DNA of 64,000 bases from Scortum barcoo (lineage: Eukaryota; Chordata; Actinopteri; Centrarchiformes; Terapontidae): assembly GCA_023238725.1 (NCBI GenBank), contig CM041539.1, forward strand, positions 24,020,104-24,084,103, read 5' to 3'. A program made the position numbers and the translations under genes. Below, piece by piece: positions 51,201-64,000 of the stretch (position 1 is its first letter; each line of letters opens with the position of its first letter). Under the pieces are notes generated by a model. The model saw only the letters and a program-made list of their open reading frames with translations, ran no database searches and was not told the DNA's origin.

Positions 51201-52300
51201 CCTGTTGAGAGATTTTAAATACAGCTGGTGCACTCAGAGAACTACAGAGACAAATCTACACGGGTCAAAGAAACTGGGTCAAAGTGCAACCTTTTGGTTT
51301 CCTCATATTTCTTCCCCTATGAAACCTAGACAACTGGCATGAAGAGACTTTTCCAATTTATTCCAACTTAGATGTTATTTTTGTAGTTTTGGCTATTGTA
51401 TCTACTGTGAGTAATAACACTGTATTCACCACGTAAACCACTGAGAAATGGGAATGCAAACTGTCATACAATCATACATGATTTTAACAAACTCCCAGCT
51501 TATTCAAAGTTGTTCAAAAGACAACAAACAAAAGGCAAATAATAATACCATTACCCAAACTGCTTTACAGAGCATAAGTAGATAGCTTACAGGCCTACTG
51601 ACCTATTGTACTTGATGTAGTTGTGCTCACACTCAGTGTGTTAGTGTTAATGAATTCATGGGTGCACACACGTTTGAATTTCCCATGATTGTCTAGTCAC
51701 TTGACTTGTTTCTTGCCTAGTAGGACGTCTTTGTAGTGATCTCCCTTTGCCCCAAAATCTCTGCAACTTACTTGGTGAGTACAAAGTAATAATAATATGT
51801 ATGTATTATTATTATTATTATTATTTATTATTATTATTATTATTAATAGATAAGCTATAAAAATGAGACCTGACTTGTAAATGAGCCAGAATGTTCCTCT
51901 AATTCGTAAACCAGTTTATCTGGTGAAATCATGCCCTGGGGTTATTTCACAATCTTGACTGGGCAACTGGGTTAGAGCAGATTGATTGCAAAAACACACT
52001 GTATGGCATGTGGGCAAATGAATGTGTAGCAACATGAAAAAGAATCCAAACTGCAAACTGCTAAACCTTACACACAGCTTAGTACAACATTTGTACATGC
52101 CAGGAGACAGACAAACACGGTGCGTCTGATGTACCTACCCACATACATTCAGGATAGTCTTTGAGCCTGTTCAGTCCTTTGAAGACAGTCTTTCGGTCCT
52201 CCTCCCACTTTCTTTTGCAGAAGACTATTTCTAGGAAGTACCAGGTCCAGCCAATCAGAGGGACCTTCAGTAGCTCATGTTTGGCTAGCACTTTTGAACT
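48237..52300 (-). CDS. agpat3: 1-acylglycerol-3-phosphate acyltransferase 3-like, last six coding exons
   Basis: AGPAT3 is an ER/Golgi membrane enzyme that acylates lysophosphatidic acid to phosphatidic acid. Six minus-strand exons have correct GT/AG borders and phases: 52300-52139, 50659-50506, 50410-50308, 49077-49002, 48732-48534 and 48328-48237 (stop). They encode 261 residues. Exon 1 of this set starts SSKVLAKHELLKVPLIGWTW; exon 2 carries the acyltransferase motif CEGTRFTE and LLPRTKGFTT; exon 3 gives TAVYDVTLNF; exon 4 RFPVEDIPEDEQ. Exon 5 contains two membrane segments (FWATLLLSP and SPLLIIGFIIFLIIG) and exon 6 the RRLIGVTEV tail. Vertebrate AGPAT3 is about 376 residues, so about 115 N-terminal residues, including the NHX4D catalytic motif, are absent from the window. 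The segmental duplication begins about 100 bp upstream. AGPAT4 is the main alternative; the wording of exons 2 and 5 favours AGPAT3. Confidence 0.92.
48414..48437. repeat. T-tract in agpat3 intron
   Basis: A run of about 24 bases that is nearly all T, between the last two coding exons. Confidence 0.8.
51804..51846. repeat. (ATT)n microsatellite in agpat3 intron
   Basis: About 43 bp of ATT units with one interruption, located between coding exons 52300-52139 and 50659-50506. Confidence 0.95.
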
Positions 52301-52404
52301 CTAGAAAAGGAGGACAGGTATACAGGTGTTTTTAAACGATGAAGCATTTATCAATAGTGTAAAGAAGGGTTGGGTATCTTTTTTTGACAAGAATTAAGGT
52401 TGGA
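52301..52404. other. Short agpat3 intron stub before duplication boundary
   Basis: About 100 bp of unique intron sequence upstream of the first agpat3 exon in the window, starting with the acceptor TTTTCTAG at about 52301-52308. Confidence 0.7.
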
Positions 52405-54382
52405 TGTCTCACAAGATAACTTCACATATCCATACCATTCAAGGTTCTAAAGCTGACATTAGGATCAGATCTTTGGGAATGTAGGTCGATTTTTCACTCA
52501 CTTTTAAGAATCATGTGAAATACCTGACTACCAGTTTGAAGGTCAAAATTATGTTTTATACAATTATACTCTAGGGAGATTCAGGGTGTTTCAGTGTTTG
52601 CAGTATGCAGTATAACAAGTGCCTCCTTCTCATATATTTGCATGCATTTGCCTTAAGCATGCCCTAGTGCTTTGATTAATCTATTATTATTGCAGTGTTG
52701 CTGTGTGTTGTATAATCTCAGGAAGCCTGACATGCCTCTCTCTGAAAGCAGTTGCAGCCCGTTCTCAGGTTTATTAGAAGTTCATTTTTTAAGATCACTG
52801 AAAAATTATGTTTTAATTACACCTTTTATTCTGTCCTTGGTACTCTGTTCTTATTGTTCCATATCCTTTTTTGATAAATCAACCACTTTTAAAACTGTAA
52901 TAAATCCACATCTCTGACTTTGATTGTGAACTTGCGTGTTTTGGTGGAGAGTCTCATGTTTTGAAAACTAAATAATTATTTTGGACTTAATGTGACAAAC
53001 ACACTGAATAAAAGTCTCAAGGTGAGACTGCCAACACTGGACCTGTAACAGGGCCCTCTCCTGGCTCAATGACACTAAACTTCTATTTCCATATTCATTC
53101 TTTGTGTTGAGTTTACTGTTGAGATGTGCCCAGTCTCAAAGTTTTCCCATACATTTATGACCCTAACCTTAATCAAGTACTTTTGGGTATCTCATAGCAA
53201 CCACATAGCTTCATGTTCACCAGTCTTTAATTTTAACTGCTGAGCAGGTAGTTTACAATGTGTTCATCAGAGCTTTTTCACTGTTGATGAGAGATCTGAA
53301 AGTGAACCAAAAAGGGAAAGTTATGAGCTGTAAAAACCATAATAATGAACGGAAACTAAAGAGAGAGCTTCAGCTGTTAATTTATCACTCCTTAAAATCA
53401 AACTCTGGATAAGACACTATCTTAAATGGTGCACTGTTCAGGGGGAAAGTGAGAGGTAAACATTTATCTTTGCCTTCTGGACTATCTTGTGGCTGTGTTC
53501 AGATGGATGAAGATAATCATGATGGGGCCAGTAGCAAAGATACACAAAGTATGAGGTGTGAAATGAATCAGTGCAGACAGAAAATATGTTAATGTCGATC
53601 ATGAGAAAGAATTACATATTACCTGAAACTGCTAGTTACAACCACTTTTTTTTTTCTCCTGCTCTGAATGAGAAGCTTCTTTGAATAATTTAACTATTTG
53701 CCAGCAAAGAGCCTCTGACTGTCAAAGAAAAAATACAGATTTATATTCCGACAAGTTTAATTCCACTCCTTCTGTGTTTCTGCTTTTTTAAAAAGATACC
53801 TAATGTTCTCTTTGAGAAACAGTTTTTTGAAAGTGTACAGTGAATGTCACAATGGGTCACACAGGTAAGCCCACTCAAAAATGATACAAAGTCTTTCCTC
53901 GTAGATGATGTGAGTGATGACGGCCTCACGTACCTTTCGGTCATAGCTTGTGAAAGAAATCTTTTGTTAAAGAAAACTTTACTCATGATCCAGACTGAAG
54001 GAAAGAATCTTGATTATAAAGAAGCTTCAAAAGGAAACAGAAGGTTATGATGAGCATGGAGAGATACATATATGTAGCATCAGAATCTCTCTGACCACAA
54101 TCCTGAAGGTACACCATTTGTATCACTTACCAACACACAAGTCTATCTGAATATACAAAGGCTCTGACCTGAATGTCTTATGGAGAAGTATTTACTGAAG
54201 CTCAATAAAAGAGATGAACAGTACAAGAGAGCACTGTATCCCAATGCTGAAGGTTACCTCCCAAGCCGATGGTATTTCACCCTTCCCTGAACATATACAG
54301 AAACAATGCATCCAAACATGGTTATTCTTCTCCCACTAAATATGTGTGAAGATTTTATTGTACATTGAAGCATAGAATATGC

Positions 54383-54841
54383 TTAATCAAATTCACCTAT
54401 GCACATTTCACATTCCAGGTCACATTCAGTGTGAAATGTCAGAAATGATTGTCTATGAGTGTAGAGTCTAAACAATGTGCAGTAATCTCTTCCTACAACC
54501 TTGGTCTCCTTGGAGATGGAACCATCCTTACCATGACAGCCAGTGCAGCCAGTCATCCCCACTGTATGAGACTCTGACAGAGATATGACACAACCTTCTG
54601 CTTTTAGCTGTGCAACTGACCCAAACATAACCTGAGCAATTACTGTGTCATATTTTTTACATATTTCTCCAAATACACAGTTGAAAAATCCTTCCAGTGT
54701 GTCAGTAATTGGGTTAGTGGTAACAGTCTGCTTAACTATAATGTTGAAAAGCTCATTAGTAATGGTCTTGCAGCAATGATAACCATAACAAAGGGAATTC
54801 AGGCAAACAATGTGGCTCTTGCACACCCATCCGACGAAGGT
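54383..54841 (-). CDS. Candidate cysteine-rich terminal exon, function unknown (right copy)
   Basis: Identical in predicted protein to the exon at 18092-18550, with the same pyrimidine-rich acceptor (about 54842-54853) and the same stop. In this copy the exon lies upstream of, and on the same strand as, the agpat3 exons, but nothing shows that it is spliced to them. Its reading ends in a stop codon, so it could not contribute an internal agpat3 exon. Function is unknown. Confidence 0.3.
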   Translation of the reverse strand, partial: TFVGWVCKSHIVCLNSLCYGYHCCKTITNELFNIIVKQTVTTNPITDTLEGFFNCVFGEICKKYDTVIAQVMFGSVAQLKAEGCVISLSESHTVGMTGCTGCHGKDGSISKETKVVGRDYCTLFRLYTHRQSFLTFHTECDLECEMCIGEFD

Positions 54842-54960
54842 CTAAGAGAAAAAGCTGAGGAAGAGGAGTGGTCAGAGCTGAAACTGGTCTGTCCATTAAA
54901 TCTCATGAGATGATGATACTGTTCTTCTGTTAACTGTGTTCCTCAGAGTTGTTAAGACAA

Positions 54961-54965
<5 letters not shown>

Positions 54966-55006
<41 letters not shown>
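54966..55006. repeat. (AT)n microsatellite, right copy
   Basis: Slightly shorter than the left-copy tract; part of the small offset drift between the duplicates. Confidence 0.95.
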
Positions 55007-55010
<4 letters not shown>

Positions 55011-55183
55011 CATAATTTTTTGCAGTTTGCATCCATATCTCATACAATATATTAAGTTAAGACTTATAAAAGGTATTTAGTGTATTTATTGGTGAAATTG
55101 ACATGCTTTCCATATTGACGTGTACAATTCTAGTGAATCATTTCTAGTGAAAAAAATGTTGTCTTCATTTAGAGACTATTTTC

Positions 55184-55369
55184 ACAAAGGAGTACAGAGG
55201 AATGATAGTAAACACAATCACATGAAGCTCAAGTTCAGCAAAAGCAGTGAGCTGGTGGTGGACTACCAGAGGAACAAGAGACATCCTGTCCTGGTTTTCA
55301 TCCGGAGAGAAGAAGTGAAGAGGATGAAGGGTGGATATCATCACTTGATCATTTTATCCTATTATCACA
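55184..55369 (+). pseudogene. LINE reverse transcriptase scrap (L2/Rex1-like), right copy
   Basis: Same fragment as at 18895-19080, with the same SELVVDYQRNKRHP segment and no differences noticed. Confidence 0.5.
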
Positions 55370-57963
55370 TTTGTGTGAAATTTTGTTAAATTAGCAAATA
55401 AATGATTGAGTTATGGGCAAAAATGTGTTTTATGAGGTCACAATGACATTTGACCACCAAATTTCTGTGTTACCTTATTGCTTAATCAGGAACAAACCAG
55501 CATCTGATTTTTTCAGCCACCATTCACACCAGAGTTGTAGTTGTTGTTTTTAATAAATATGTTATGTGGTTATTCACTTTTTATGTGAATTCTTGTAGTG
55601 AGTGCTGTATTTAATTTATGGCAGTAATCTTTTTTAAATAATATATGTATTTTATGTTATGTTTTATGATGTTTGTTTTTATAAGTTTTTATATGGGATT
55701 TATATCTAAAAACAAAACCAAAGCAATGTCCTAGGTGATGAAGGTGAGGTGATGAAGCCAGCAGCCACTGTGGCAGCAAGCAACAGAGATGAGGAACCAA
55801 TAAAGTGCTACCAAGGTCTGAATCACAATCCTGAACACTGCATCTTCTCTGCATGACACCCCACCTCACATCTCAAACACAACAACACACTACAGTCCTG
55901 GGGGCAGTAGAGAAGTTCAGCAGGGGACAGGCACATAGAAGTACATGCGTTACATACACAGCACTTAGCTTAACTTAGCTTGCTTCAACTTGCTTTATGA
56001 AAGCATACTTGATATATTATAATCATCAAATGACCACATCAAACCTGCACATAGGTATAACACCAAACACCATAGTATATCACAGTACAGGCACAGAGTA
56101 TTCTGTGCAGAGTGATGTACTACATCTTAAAGGTTATTGGTACAAATAAACACACAGAGAGGTCACATAGCAAAACTACCTACAAACATACAAATGTATG
56201 AGCATTAAATCAAAACCATATACATGATCACAATCATATCACAGTTAAAACATGAAATGAAGGGTCATGTATCATGTTCAATAATAGCTTTATTTTACTA
56301 ATGATCCAGAATAATGAAGATATAGAAAAGTATCTAGTAAAGGGTTGTCAGGGACCCCCAAGATAAAAAAAAAATCATGTTTTCAGTGGAGCTCATGGCT
56401 CCCACTGGCTCCCCTGTAGTTAACCCCCCCTCACTATCCCCACCTGGCAAATTACACCCAGTATTTATGTTTTTGGCCAGAACTCAATCCCTATTTTGGA
56501 AAGTATACATATTAGAAACTTGTTTGTGTGATGGTGTTTTTTTTCAAGTTTGTCTAGGATAAACAAAAGGAGAACTTGGCAGATAGCATGAATAGCAACA
56601 AATTAAAAGGTATCACAGAGACTCAGACCTCCCTATCTAAATGATATCCCATTAGTTCCCTCACCTGTAAGAGCTTCAGTGTAAAACCACGGCAGTGTGC
56701 GCTTTGTGCTGAAGACAAAAGCTACAAAGAGATGAGAAACTCATTGATTACCACTTCATGCAGCCAATGAAGATTCCTATTATTTTGCTTAAAGACACAA
56801 AAAGCTATTTTAGTTCATAAAATGTAATGCCATAGCATTTTATGCTTCAACCTCTCAACCCATCCACCCACTCCTGTCTTTCCTTTCATCCAGTGAAGGA
56901 TCAGACCCTGTGCTCACAGCCTCAATCAAAGACAATTATTTGCTTTGTATCCTCAGTGCAGATAGAAATATGTATGTATGACTTCCCCTTTTTACTTTCC
57001 AATGTCAACAAAAAGAAGGCACAAAACTAAGGGAGCTGCAAGAGATGGTCTCTGAGACAATAGTATAACAATAATATAACTATATAAAATAATTGAAGAA
57101 TATATTAGAAAACAAACAAAAAAAGCCTCCTTCTGTATTCTACTCCGACCCACTCCACCTCCTGTCTTTTCATTCAGGTTGTATTTCTTAGTTAGACCGC
57201 AGAGGGTCAGCCTCATAAGTGATCACTGAGTGAGTGGGTGAGTGGGCGTGTTTCCTCATTGGCCACTGCTCTTTCATAATAGATAGGCGTGAACATTAGC
57301 TACGTACTGTAACATTATGGGAACGGGTGCAGCCCTCTGAAGCTGCCACCAGTGGGTTTATCCCTCACTTACTTACTAACACTCACTACCTTAACTTGTG
57401 CTTAATTTGAACAGAGACCAGACAATCGACTCCCCGCTAGAGCACAGAGACAGCAGCACATCTCCTGGCCCCCTCCTCTTTTGCCATGCCCACCCAGACA
57501 GGAGTGAGTAAGTTACTATGGTTACAGTGAAGCTCCCTGTCTGTTGCTCTGACACTTCCGTGCGATTCCCAATAATTGCTTTTAAGGTTAGGATGCCTCT
57601 GCAAAATTGTGAATGTAACTGTACCTCAGTGATGTGGTTAAATTAACATTAACAAACTTTTTAATGACTGGCAAAGAAGCATGCCTTGTGTATTTACAAC
57701 CATGTTTCACATGTTTCAGTAAAACCCCTGATCAACATATGCAGTGTGTTTCCTATAGCTTAACCTTTTACAGCAGACACTGGGAGTATGTCCCAGAACA
57801 AAATGTACCTCAGTTTTGAAGTCACAGTTCAGTGCTTTTTCAGTACTGCAGGGAAAACAAAAAATGAAGTGAAAACATTCAACAGTGGCTCACTGGCCAT
57901 AATTCTTATTGGTAATACCTGCACAACTGTAAATTGACATTGTATTGTATATACAGGGCAGGC

Positions 57964-57989
57964 ACAACACATGTATTTACATGTGTTGT
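57964..57989. repeat. 26-bp palindrome, right copy
   Basis: Same ACAACACATGTA / TACATGTGTTGT arms as the left copy. A 5-bp ATTGT-type insertion distinguishes the sequence just upstream (about 57945). Confidence 0.88.
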
Positions 57990-58010
57990 AGTTAAATCCT
58001 GTATTCTATA

Positions 58011-58011
<1 letters not shown>

Positions 58012-58054
<43 letters not shown>

Positions 58055-58088
58055 AGATATGATAGATAGATAGATAGATAGATGATGA

Positions 58089-58123
<35 letters not shown>

Positions 58124-58144
58124 TGAATAGATAGATGATAGATG
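58012..58144. repeat. (GT)n and interrupted (GATA)n microsatellites, right copy
   Basis: The GT tract (about 58012-58050) is shorter than in the left copy. The GATA array (about 58054-58144) is longer and interrupted by TGATGAATA-type units, showing divergence by slippage since duplication. Confidence 0.92.
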
Positions 58145-58161
58145 ATATGAAATGTCAATGT

Positions 58162-58222
58162 GCAGACATGTGACTATATAGACCACATAGTGTTGGTCTA
58201 TATTGTATAGTCACATGTCTGC
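58162..58222. repeat. Long hairpin-forming inverted repeat, right copy
   Basis: Arms 58162-58178 and 58206-58222 are the same 17-bp perfect arms as in the left copy. Bases just outside the stem differ (CAATGTGCAG versus GAATGCAG), while the stem is unchanged. Confidence 0.85.
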
Positions 58223-61004
58223 AGGGGGTTGTAACATTCAAGTAGCATTGGTTATTATGGCCTGAATCTGCAGTGAGAAGCTGACTGCTGTGGGAAGAAG
58301 GACTTCACTTCCAGTCTGTTTGTGTCTCCTTCCGCTAACTGACACATTCAGGTAATGCTGTTGTAAATTACATGTTTGAAGTGTTTCCACATAAAAACCC
58401 ACTTCAGTTAAACATTGTTGGCCTACATTCTGACACTAATCTGTCAGAATCAGTTTGTCTGTCCCTCCCTCGAGCTGCATTCCTCTCCAAACCTGTCAAT
58501 TGTCATTATATACCTGTCCACCAGATGCCCTCAGATGTTTTCTCCTCTTTCACTCCTGCATCCAGCCACTCCCACCCAAACAGTTACCTGACCTTTCCCG
58601 CCCACTCACCTGTTTCCACTTTCCATTGTCATTCCTGCAGTCGTCAACTGGCTCATTTGCATCCTGTCAGTTTGTTTGGATTTCCATGTTGTAATGTTGC
58701 TCATCCCTTGGTTTCCAGCCACTGTCACTCTGTATTCTGCATCTCGTATCCATACTTGATCCTGCCTGCCTGCTTCTGTTTCTACCAATATCTAACTGCC
58801 TGCCCATAGCTGCCTGTACTGTAAGTCTATAGCAATAATCATTCAGCTGTCACATTCATCCTTCCTCTGATGCCCAGATTTACTCTGATTTACTACTGTT
58901 GTTCACTTTGACTGTATTTTGCAGGGAAACCGTGATGCCCCATAAAGTGGACATAAAAGTCATGAGAGGATTCCCGGCTCTGGTCTCTCATTCGTGTTTG
59001 CTATTTAGAGGCAGTGACCCTCCATGGGTTTGACTAACCTGACTAACTGGGCTAAGCCGACTAGTGCTATAGCTGATAAACAGCAACTGGTGCACTGCCA
59101 GAACGTTCTGGGGAAAATACATGCTCTGTCATTTCGATTTGGTGCATTGGAGTGGTAGACATAAATAGTTATTTTGTCAGTGATAGTTTAGGTTATAGGA
59201 CATACAGAACTATGGAAGTCACACACCATATTAAACATGACTGGCTTTACACAACACGTGTTGGTCTTGACCTTTGGCCTCTGCTTTATGTTTTCTAACA
59301 TCTGTTGACTGGAGCCGTTGATGACTTTACCATAGCATTTTTAATCCGTGGTCAAATAATGGGCATGATGAGCACCAAGCCGGCACAGCAGGAGGCTGGA
59401 AGGCACTAAAAATGGCTTTGTACGGAGCTTTGTAAGCTGAATGGAAAAATAATATAGTCTGTGTTGAAAATCTGTGAAGAGATGATCAACACTTTGGCTT
59501 ATGTTGTATTTTATAGTGTAAAACGATGGATAAACTCTCCAGTTGGTGAGAGCAGTCTCTGGAATCAGAAGTAGATGTATACCCTGTAAAAAAGCTCTGT
59601 GATCGTATGTAAACATATCAAAATATTCTCATTTCAGTCCCATAAACTGCACTTTGAATTATACTGATCTGATCATCTGATCATCACAAGGTATACTTGC
59701 ATTAGATTAGTATCGGCTACTAGTATGAAACTAGATATGAATTGCTGTCTCCCATTTTGCATTTTGACCATGTGTCGGGTCTTATTTTATGCCTTAGAAC
59801 AAATGATCATCTACTTGTCAGTAAATCCCAAGGAAAACCCTAAACTAACTATGTTGTAATCTCTTGATTCTTTCTGATTTCTCTACCCTGTCTATGGCTC
59901 CTACTGTAGACATGAGTCTTTTAAAACAACATGTAGCTTACTTTTTAGAAAAGGCTGAACAATAGGTTCACAATTTCCAAAAATGAGTACATTTTTCGAA
60001 TATTTTTTATTTTGATTTCATATTGATGTAACACCTGTGAGAGAAAGCACTGCAAAAGTAGATGCCACACATTCTGTCTGTGAGGAGTGAGCATTAGTCA
60101 AAGAGGAAGAAACTGTGCATTTTATTGGAGACTATTTTCATTGGTAGATAAATCCACATCCAGTGCTCCAGCCAGATGGTGTATCTGTGATTTACTTTTG
60201 TGAGTATCCCAACTTTATGGAAGTGCCATACTAAATGACTGGACTAACCCTTTAAAATGGACACTTTTTAAACTTGATGCCCTTCAGAAGTCATTTTTTG
60301 TAGCATAGAAGTAGAATTGATTTCTTAATTTCAAGGGAGACCACATCCAGAAGTACACATCTGGGGATGTTTATATCAAGTGTTATAGCCTGAGGTCTGG
60401 ATAAGGGTTTCACTAATCATGCAGAGCTGCAAGTGTGTGAGAGAGAGAGAGGGAAAGAGAGAAAGAAAATACACTGTATGTGCAAAATGTGAGAGCTAGG
60501 CTTCAAAACACCCTCATCCTCTCTAAACACCCAGAGAACCTGGTGAGTCTCTTCAGGTGACATATATACATACATACACAGACCACACACTCCCACAATG
60601 TGCAGCAGCATGCAGGGTGATTGTCACAAGTGATCTTCAGATTGTGTTGCATATCCACTCTTATATCCTTGTCATCTCGCAGATTATGGAGGGCCTTGCA
60701 TGAAACACCTGTTTAAGGTTTATTTTTATTCATTTTACTTGTTGGGACTTTTTGGTTTCTCACTCCAAAACTACACTCACACAGGAGGAAGTTAAAAATA
60801 TTCCAGTCCTTAATCAACAGACCATCACAATTGTCAGAAGGAGTAAGGGCTGATGGAGGATCATATTGTTCATCGTCAAATGGAAATACCAAGTCACATT
60901 CAATTATTCAAAATTTGAAATAGATCTCCCAACACGGCAAAGGTGGAAGGACTCACAGATTGAAACAGATGTAAATAATGAGGGAGAGTGGTACAGGTGA
61001 TGTC

Positions 61005-61410
61005 TGTCACGACCCGGCTCCTAGGCCGTGACAAAAACCGGAGAAAACACAGGCTTAACTTAAAATAAAAATATTTATTGTAACCAAAACAACTAAACTG
61101 AAGAGAAAACCACAAGTATGAGATGTGTTTGTCAGTAAATCAGTAATGTCCATGTGGATGTGTGTAGGTAAGTTCATGTGCAGTGTTGTGGAGTGGAAAG
61201 TAAAACTAGAACCAAAAATGAGACAAACAATGCTAGCGCTGGCTGAGGAAGAGAGACCGAGCCACAAGAAACAGCAGCTTATATATCCTGTGGGGGATTG
61301 GACCCAGCTGCTCCCAATCTGGATTGGTGCTGCAATCACCTGTCACTGCACCTCAAAGAACAGACGATTGGTTACACCCCACACAGGTACCCTAAGCAGG
61401 GGCCGTCACA
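61005..61410 (-). repeat. 3' LTR, right copy
   Basis: 406 bp, differing from the left-copy 3' LTR by about one small indel (AGACAAAC versus AGAAAAC), less than the difference between the two LTRs of one element. Confidence 0.92.
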
Positions 61411-61708
61411 CCCCCCCCCCCATAAAGTCAGTGTCCCACAGGGAAACACTGGCACATTATCACCAACTATGCTAATTACCCCAAAATAATCAGGAAAATA
61501 CAAATATACATGCACCCACTTACATTTCATTCTAACATGCCCCCTTGACCCACATCTTACCCCACCCATCCATCCTCAGCAACCCTGGTACCTGAGAAGC
61601 AAATTAAGAAGACAGGCACAGCAAGAGCAAGTCAAGAAAACAATATAAAATGACTAAAGAAAAAAAAAAAAACACAAGAGGAACGCTTCACAAATTGGGC
61701 TCAGAAAC

Positions 61709-64000
61709 TTATGGCAGTGGAGCCCGTGACAAGGCATCTGCCATAACATTGTCTGTTCCTTTAATGTGCTGAATGAATGTCCATATCATAGGCCTGTAAA
61801 AACAAAGACCACCTCATCAACCTCTGATTTGGGCCTTTAACAGACTGTAGAAACGTGAGAGGGTTGTGATCTGTATAGACCACTACGGGCGGTCTTCCTG
61901 CTCCAACATATACCTCAAAATGCTGCAATGCAAAAATGAGTGCCAGAGCTTCCTTTTCTATAACCGAATAGTTATACTGATAACGATTAAATTTTTTTGA
62001 AAAGAAGCTAACTGGTCTCATCACCCCCTGGTCATCCTTCTGAAGCAAGACGGCACCTGCTCCAACCTGGCTGGCATCTACCTGGAGCATAAATGCTCGA
62101 TCAAAACACGGAGCTGCTAAAACAGGAGAAGAGCACAACAAAGATTTTACATTATCAAAAGCATGTTGACACTCCAAAGACCAAAAGAATTTTTCCTTAG
62201 CTTTAAGTAGCTCAGTCAAAGGAAAAACAACAGTGGAGAAGTTTCTACAGAAACTCCTATAATATCCAACTAAACCTAAAAACCTGTTGAAGTTCTTTTT
62301 TTGTTGTAGGTTGTGGATACTGTGCAATGGCCATAACCTTATCCTGAACTAGAGCCACACGGCCTTGCCCCGACCACTCTGCCCAGATACGTCACAGTTG
62401 CCCTAGCAAACTCGCACTTTGCGAGGTTGATAGTTAGTCGTGCCTCAGCTAAATGCTCAAACAGCGCACGGATACGTTGAAGATGTGAATGCCACGAGTC
62501 ACTATAAATGACCAAGTCATCTAAATAGACTGAACAGCCCTCCAAACCCATCACAACACGATTCATTAGACGTTGAAAAGTTGCCGGAGCGTTTCTCAAA
62601 CCAAACGGCATCACTGTATATGAATACAGACCAGATGGTGTAACAAATGCAGAGACTTCCTGGGCGCGCTTAGATAAAGGGACCTGCCAATATCCCTTAA
62701 GCAGATCGAATTTACTCACAAACGTAGCAGACCCCACCCGATCTATACAGTCATCCATACGTGGCAAAGGAAAGGAATCTGATTTTGTCACGGCATTAAC
62801 TTTTCTCATGTCTGTACAGAATCTTGCCGTTTTGTCTGGCTTCGGCACCAAAATGCAAGGGGAGGCCCAGCTAGATGATGATGGTACAGCAATGTTATTT
62901 TCTAGCATGTACGCTACCTCAGAATCTAACTGAGTTTTTCAGGCGACATGCGGTAAAACCGCTGTTTAATTGGCTGTGCATCTCCAACATCAATATCATG
63001 CACTATCCAATCAGTGCGTGAAGGAATATCACCAAACAAACAAGTATATTTACGCACCAAATCAGACAGTTCATTCCTTTTGGACTCTGATAAATGAGAC
63101 AACAACTGATCCAGCTTTGCAAGCGACTCAGAGTTCTTCAACCGACCAGTCAATAAGCTGTCGTCAGGCTCTGGCACGCCTTCTCCTTCATCCACAACAG
63201 CGAGTAGAATCAACAGTCAAAAGCAGGGCACACGCTATTCCCACTGTCATGAGTAATCCCAGCATCTTTCTCACGCTTATAATATGGTTTCAAAAGGTTA
63301 ACATGACAGAGCTGTGTTGACTTTTTCCGTCCTGGTGTTTCTATTAGATAGTTTAGCTCCGAAATCTTTTCTGAGACAGTGTAAGGACCGGTGTACTTGG
63401 CCTGAAACGGTGAACTCACAATAGGCATAAGAGCCAGCACTTGATCCCCCGGACTAAACTCTTGTCGCTCAGTGTGACGATCATAGATCTTTTTCATCCT
63501 GTCCTGAGCTACCTGGAGGTTTTCCTTTGCCATACGACTTGCCAGAAATAATCGATGTCTAACGCCATTCACAAAGTTGACCAAGTTTTTAGGTGGCTCT
63601 GCATTCACACAGTTACCTTTCAGCAGTGCCAGGGGTCCCCGCACTGTATGTCCAAACACCAATTCGTTTGGAGCAAAGCCTGTGCTTTCTTGCACCGCCT
63701 CTTGCAGCCAACATCAGCCAAGGAAGACCCTCTTCCCAGTCTCTATCCAACTCAGTGCAATATGCACGCAGGAGAGACCTCACAGTCTGGTGGAACCTCT
63801 CTAAAGCTCCCTGGCTTTGTGCATGATAGGCCGATGACTGGTTATGTTTTACCCGCAACAGCTTTAACACTTGTCCAAACATGTGCGATGACAAATTAGA
63901 CCCCCGGTCGCTCTGAATTATTTTGGGGATGCCAAACACTGAAATAAATTGAGTTAATGCCTTTACCACTGCTTTTGTGGTTATTGATCTCAACGGAAAA
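61709..64000 (-). pseudogene. pol of Gmr1-like Gypsy element, right copy, partial
   Basis: On the minus strand the integrase core residues QSDRGSN and ALERFHQ (about 63780-63910) and the GPY/F module (about 63370-63400) come before the reverse transcriptase, confirming the order seen in the left copy. The RT frame is longer here: 62908-62339 is uninterrupted and includes SWASPCILVPKPD, the fingers/palm segment FDLLKGYWQVPL and the catalytic YLDDLVIYSD box, then TYLGRVVG. RNase H follows at 62327-61709, with frame breaks near 62335 and 61770. A frame change near 63210 interrupts the linker between integrase and RT. The protease is outside the window. Confidence 0.9.

Larger units (their letters stand above)
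52405..64000. repeat. Segmental duplication, right copy (truncated by window end)
   Basis: Direct copy of 16110-27678. The first 25 bases are less alike (ATGTCTCACA, then a 3-bp indel and one substitution); beyond that identity is near-complete. It begins inside the intron upstream of the agpat3 exon at 52300 and continues past the window end inside the retrotransposon. Confidence 0.95.
61005..64000 (-). mobile_element. Gmr1-like Gypsy LTR retrotransposon, right copy (cut by window end)
   Basis: Same element at the same insertion point, preceded by the same TGTC (61001-61004), so the insertion is older than the duplication. The 3' LTR, RNase H, reverse transcriptase, integrase C-terminal module and part of the integrase core are in the window; protease and 5' LTR would lie beyond it. 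Confidence 0.92.

Overview
This window looks like teleost fish nuclear DNA, probably from a percomorph. The evidence is AT-rich intergenic sequence, Rex3-type (RTE clade) LINE copies with GATG-type tails, a Tc1-like transposon, a piggyBac relic, a fish-type olfactory receptor, a multi-exon GIMAP gene and a vertebrate agpat3-like gene with canonical GT/AG introns. No prokaryotic or viral genome features are seen. There is one 500-base run of N (29785-30284), which is probably a placeholder gap.

Layout. 0-16.1 kb is gene-poor and repeat-laden: a LINE reverse-transcriptase scrap next to an LTR-like block, a piggyBac fragment, a short LINE tail, a terminal-inverted-repeat element and a 5'-truncated Rex3 copy. 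At about 16110 begins the left copy of a near-identical segmental duplication; the right copy begins at about 52405 and runs off the window at 64000. Each copy carries a candidate cysteine-rich exon, a LINE scrap, a block of palindromes and microsatellites, and the same young Ty3/Gypsy-class LTR retrotransposon.

The single-copy part between them (about 31-52.3 kb) holds an olfactory receptor pseudogene and an intact receptor gene in tandem (33.9-35.9 kb), a solo LTR (37 kb), a five-exon GIMAP gene on the minus strand (38.45-42.65 kb), a decayed Tc1 element (43.0-44.0 kb), a TTAA-flanked MITE (47.1-47.6 kb) and the last six coding exons of an agpat3-like gene on the minus strand (48.2-52.3 kb). 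The agpat3 exons stop about 100 bp before the right duplication boundary, so its 5' half, including the NHX4D catalytic exon, is displaced or missing.

The most notable items are: (1) the LTR element, whose pol order is protease-integrase-reverse transcriptase-RNase H, the rearranged order described for the Gmr1-like group, with no recognisable gag; (2) a direct duplication of at least 11.6 kb that includes this element and has a boundary in an agpat3 intron, so it is either a recent rearrangement or an assembly duplicate; (3) a GIMAP gene with a degenerate first GTPase domain, an intact second one, a long coiled coil and a glycine/alanine-rich hydrophobic tail, joined by phase-compatible introns; and (4) a cluster of palindrome, (GT)n, (GATA)n and long hairpin present in both copies. 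The genes do not form an operon-like unit. They are independent vertebrate genes in a transposon-rich landscape.
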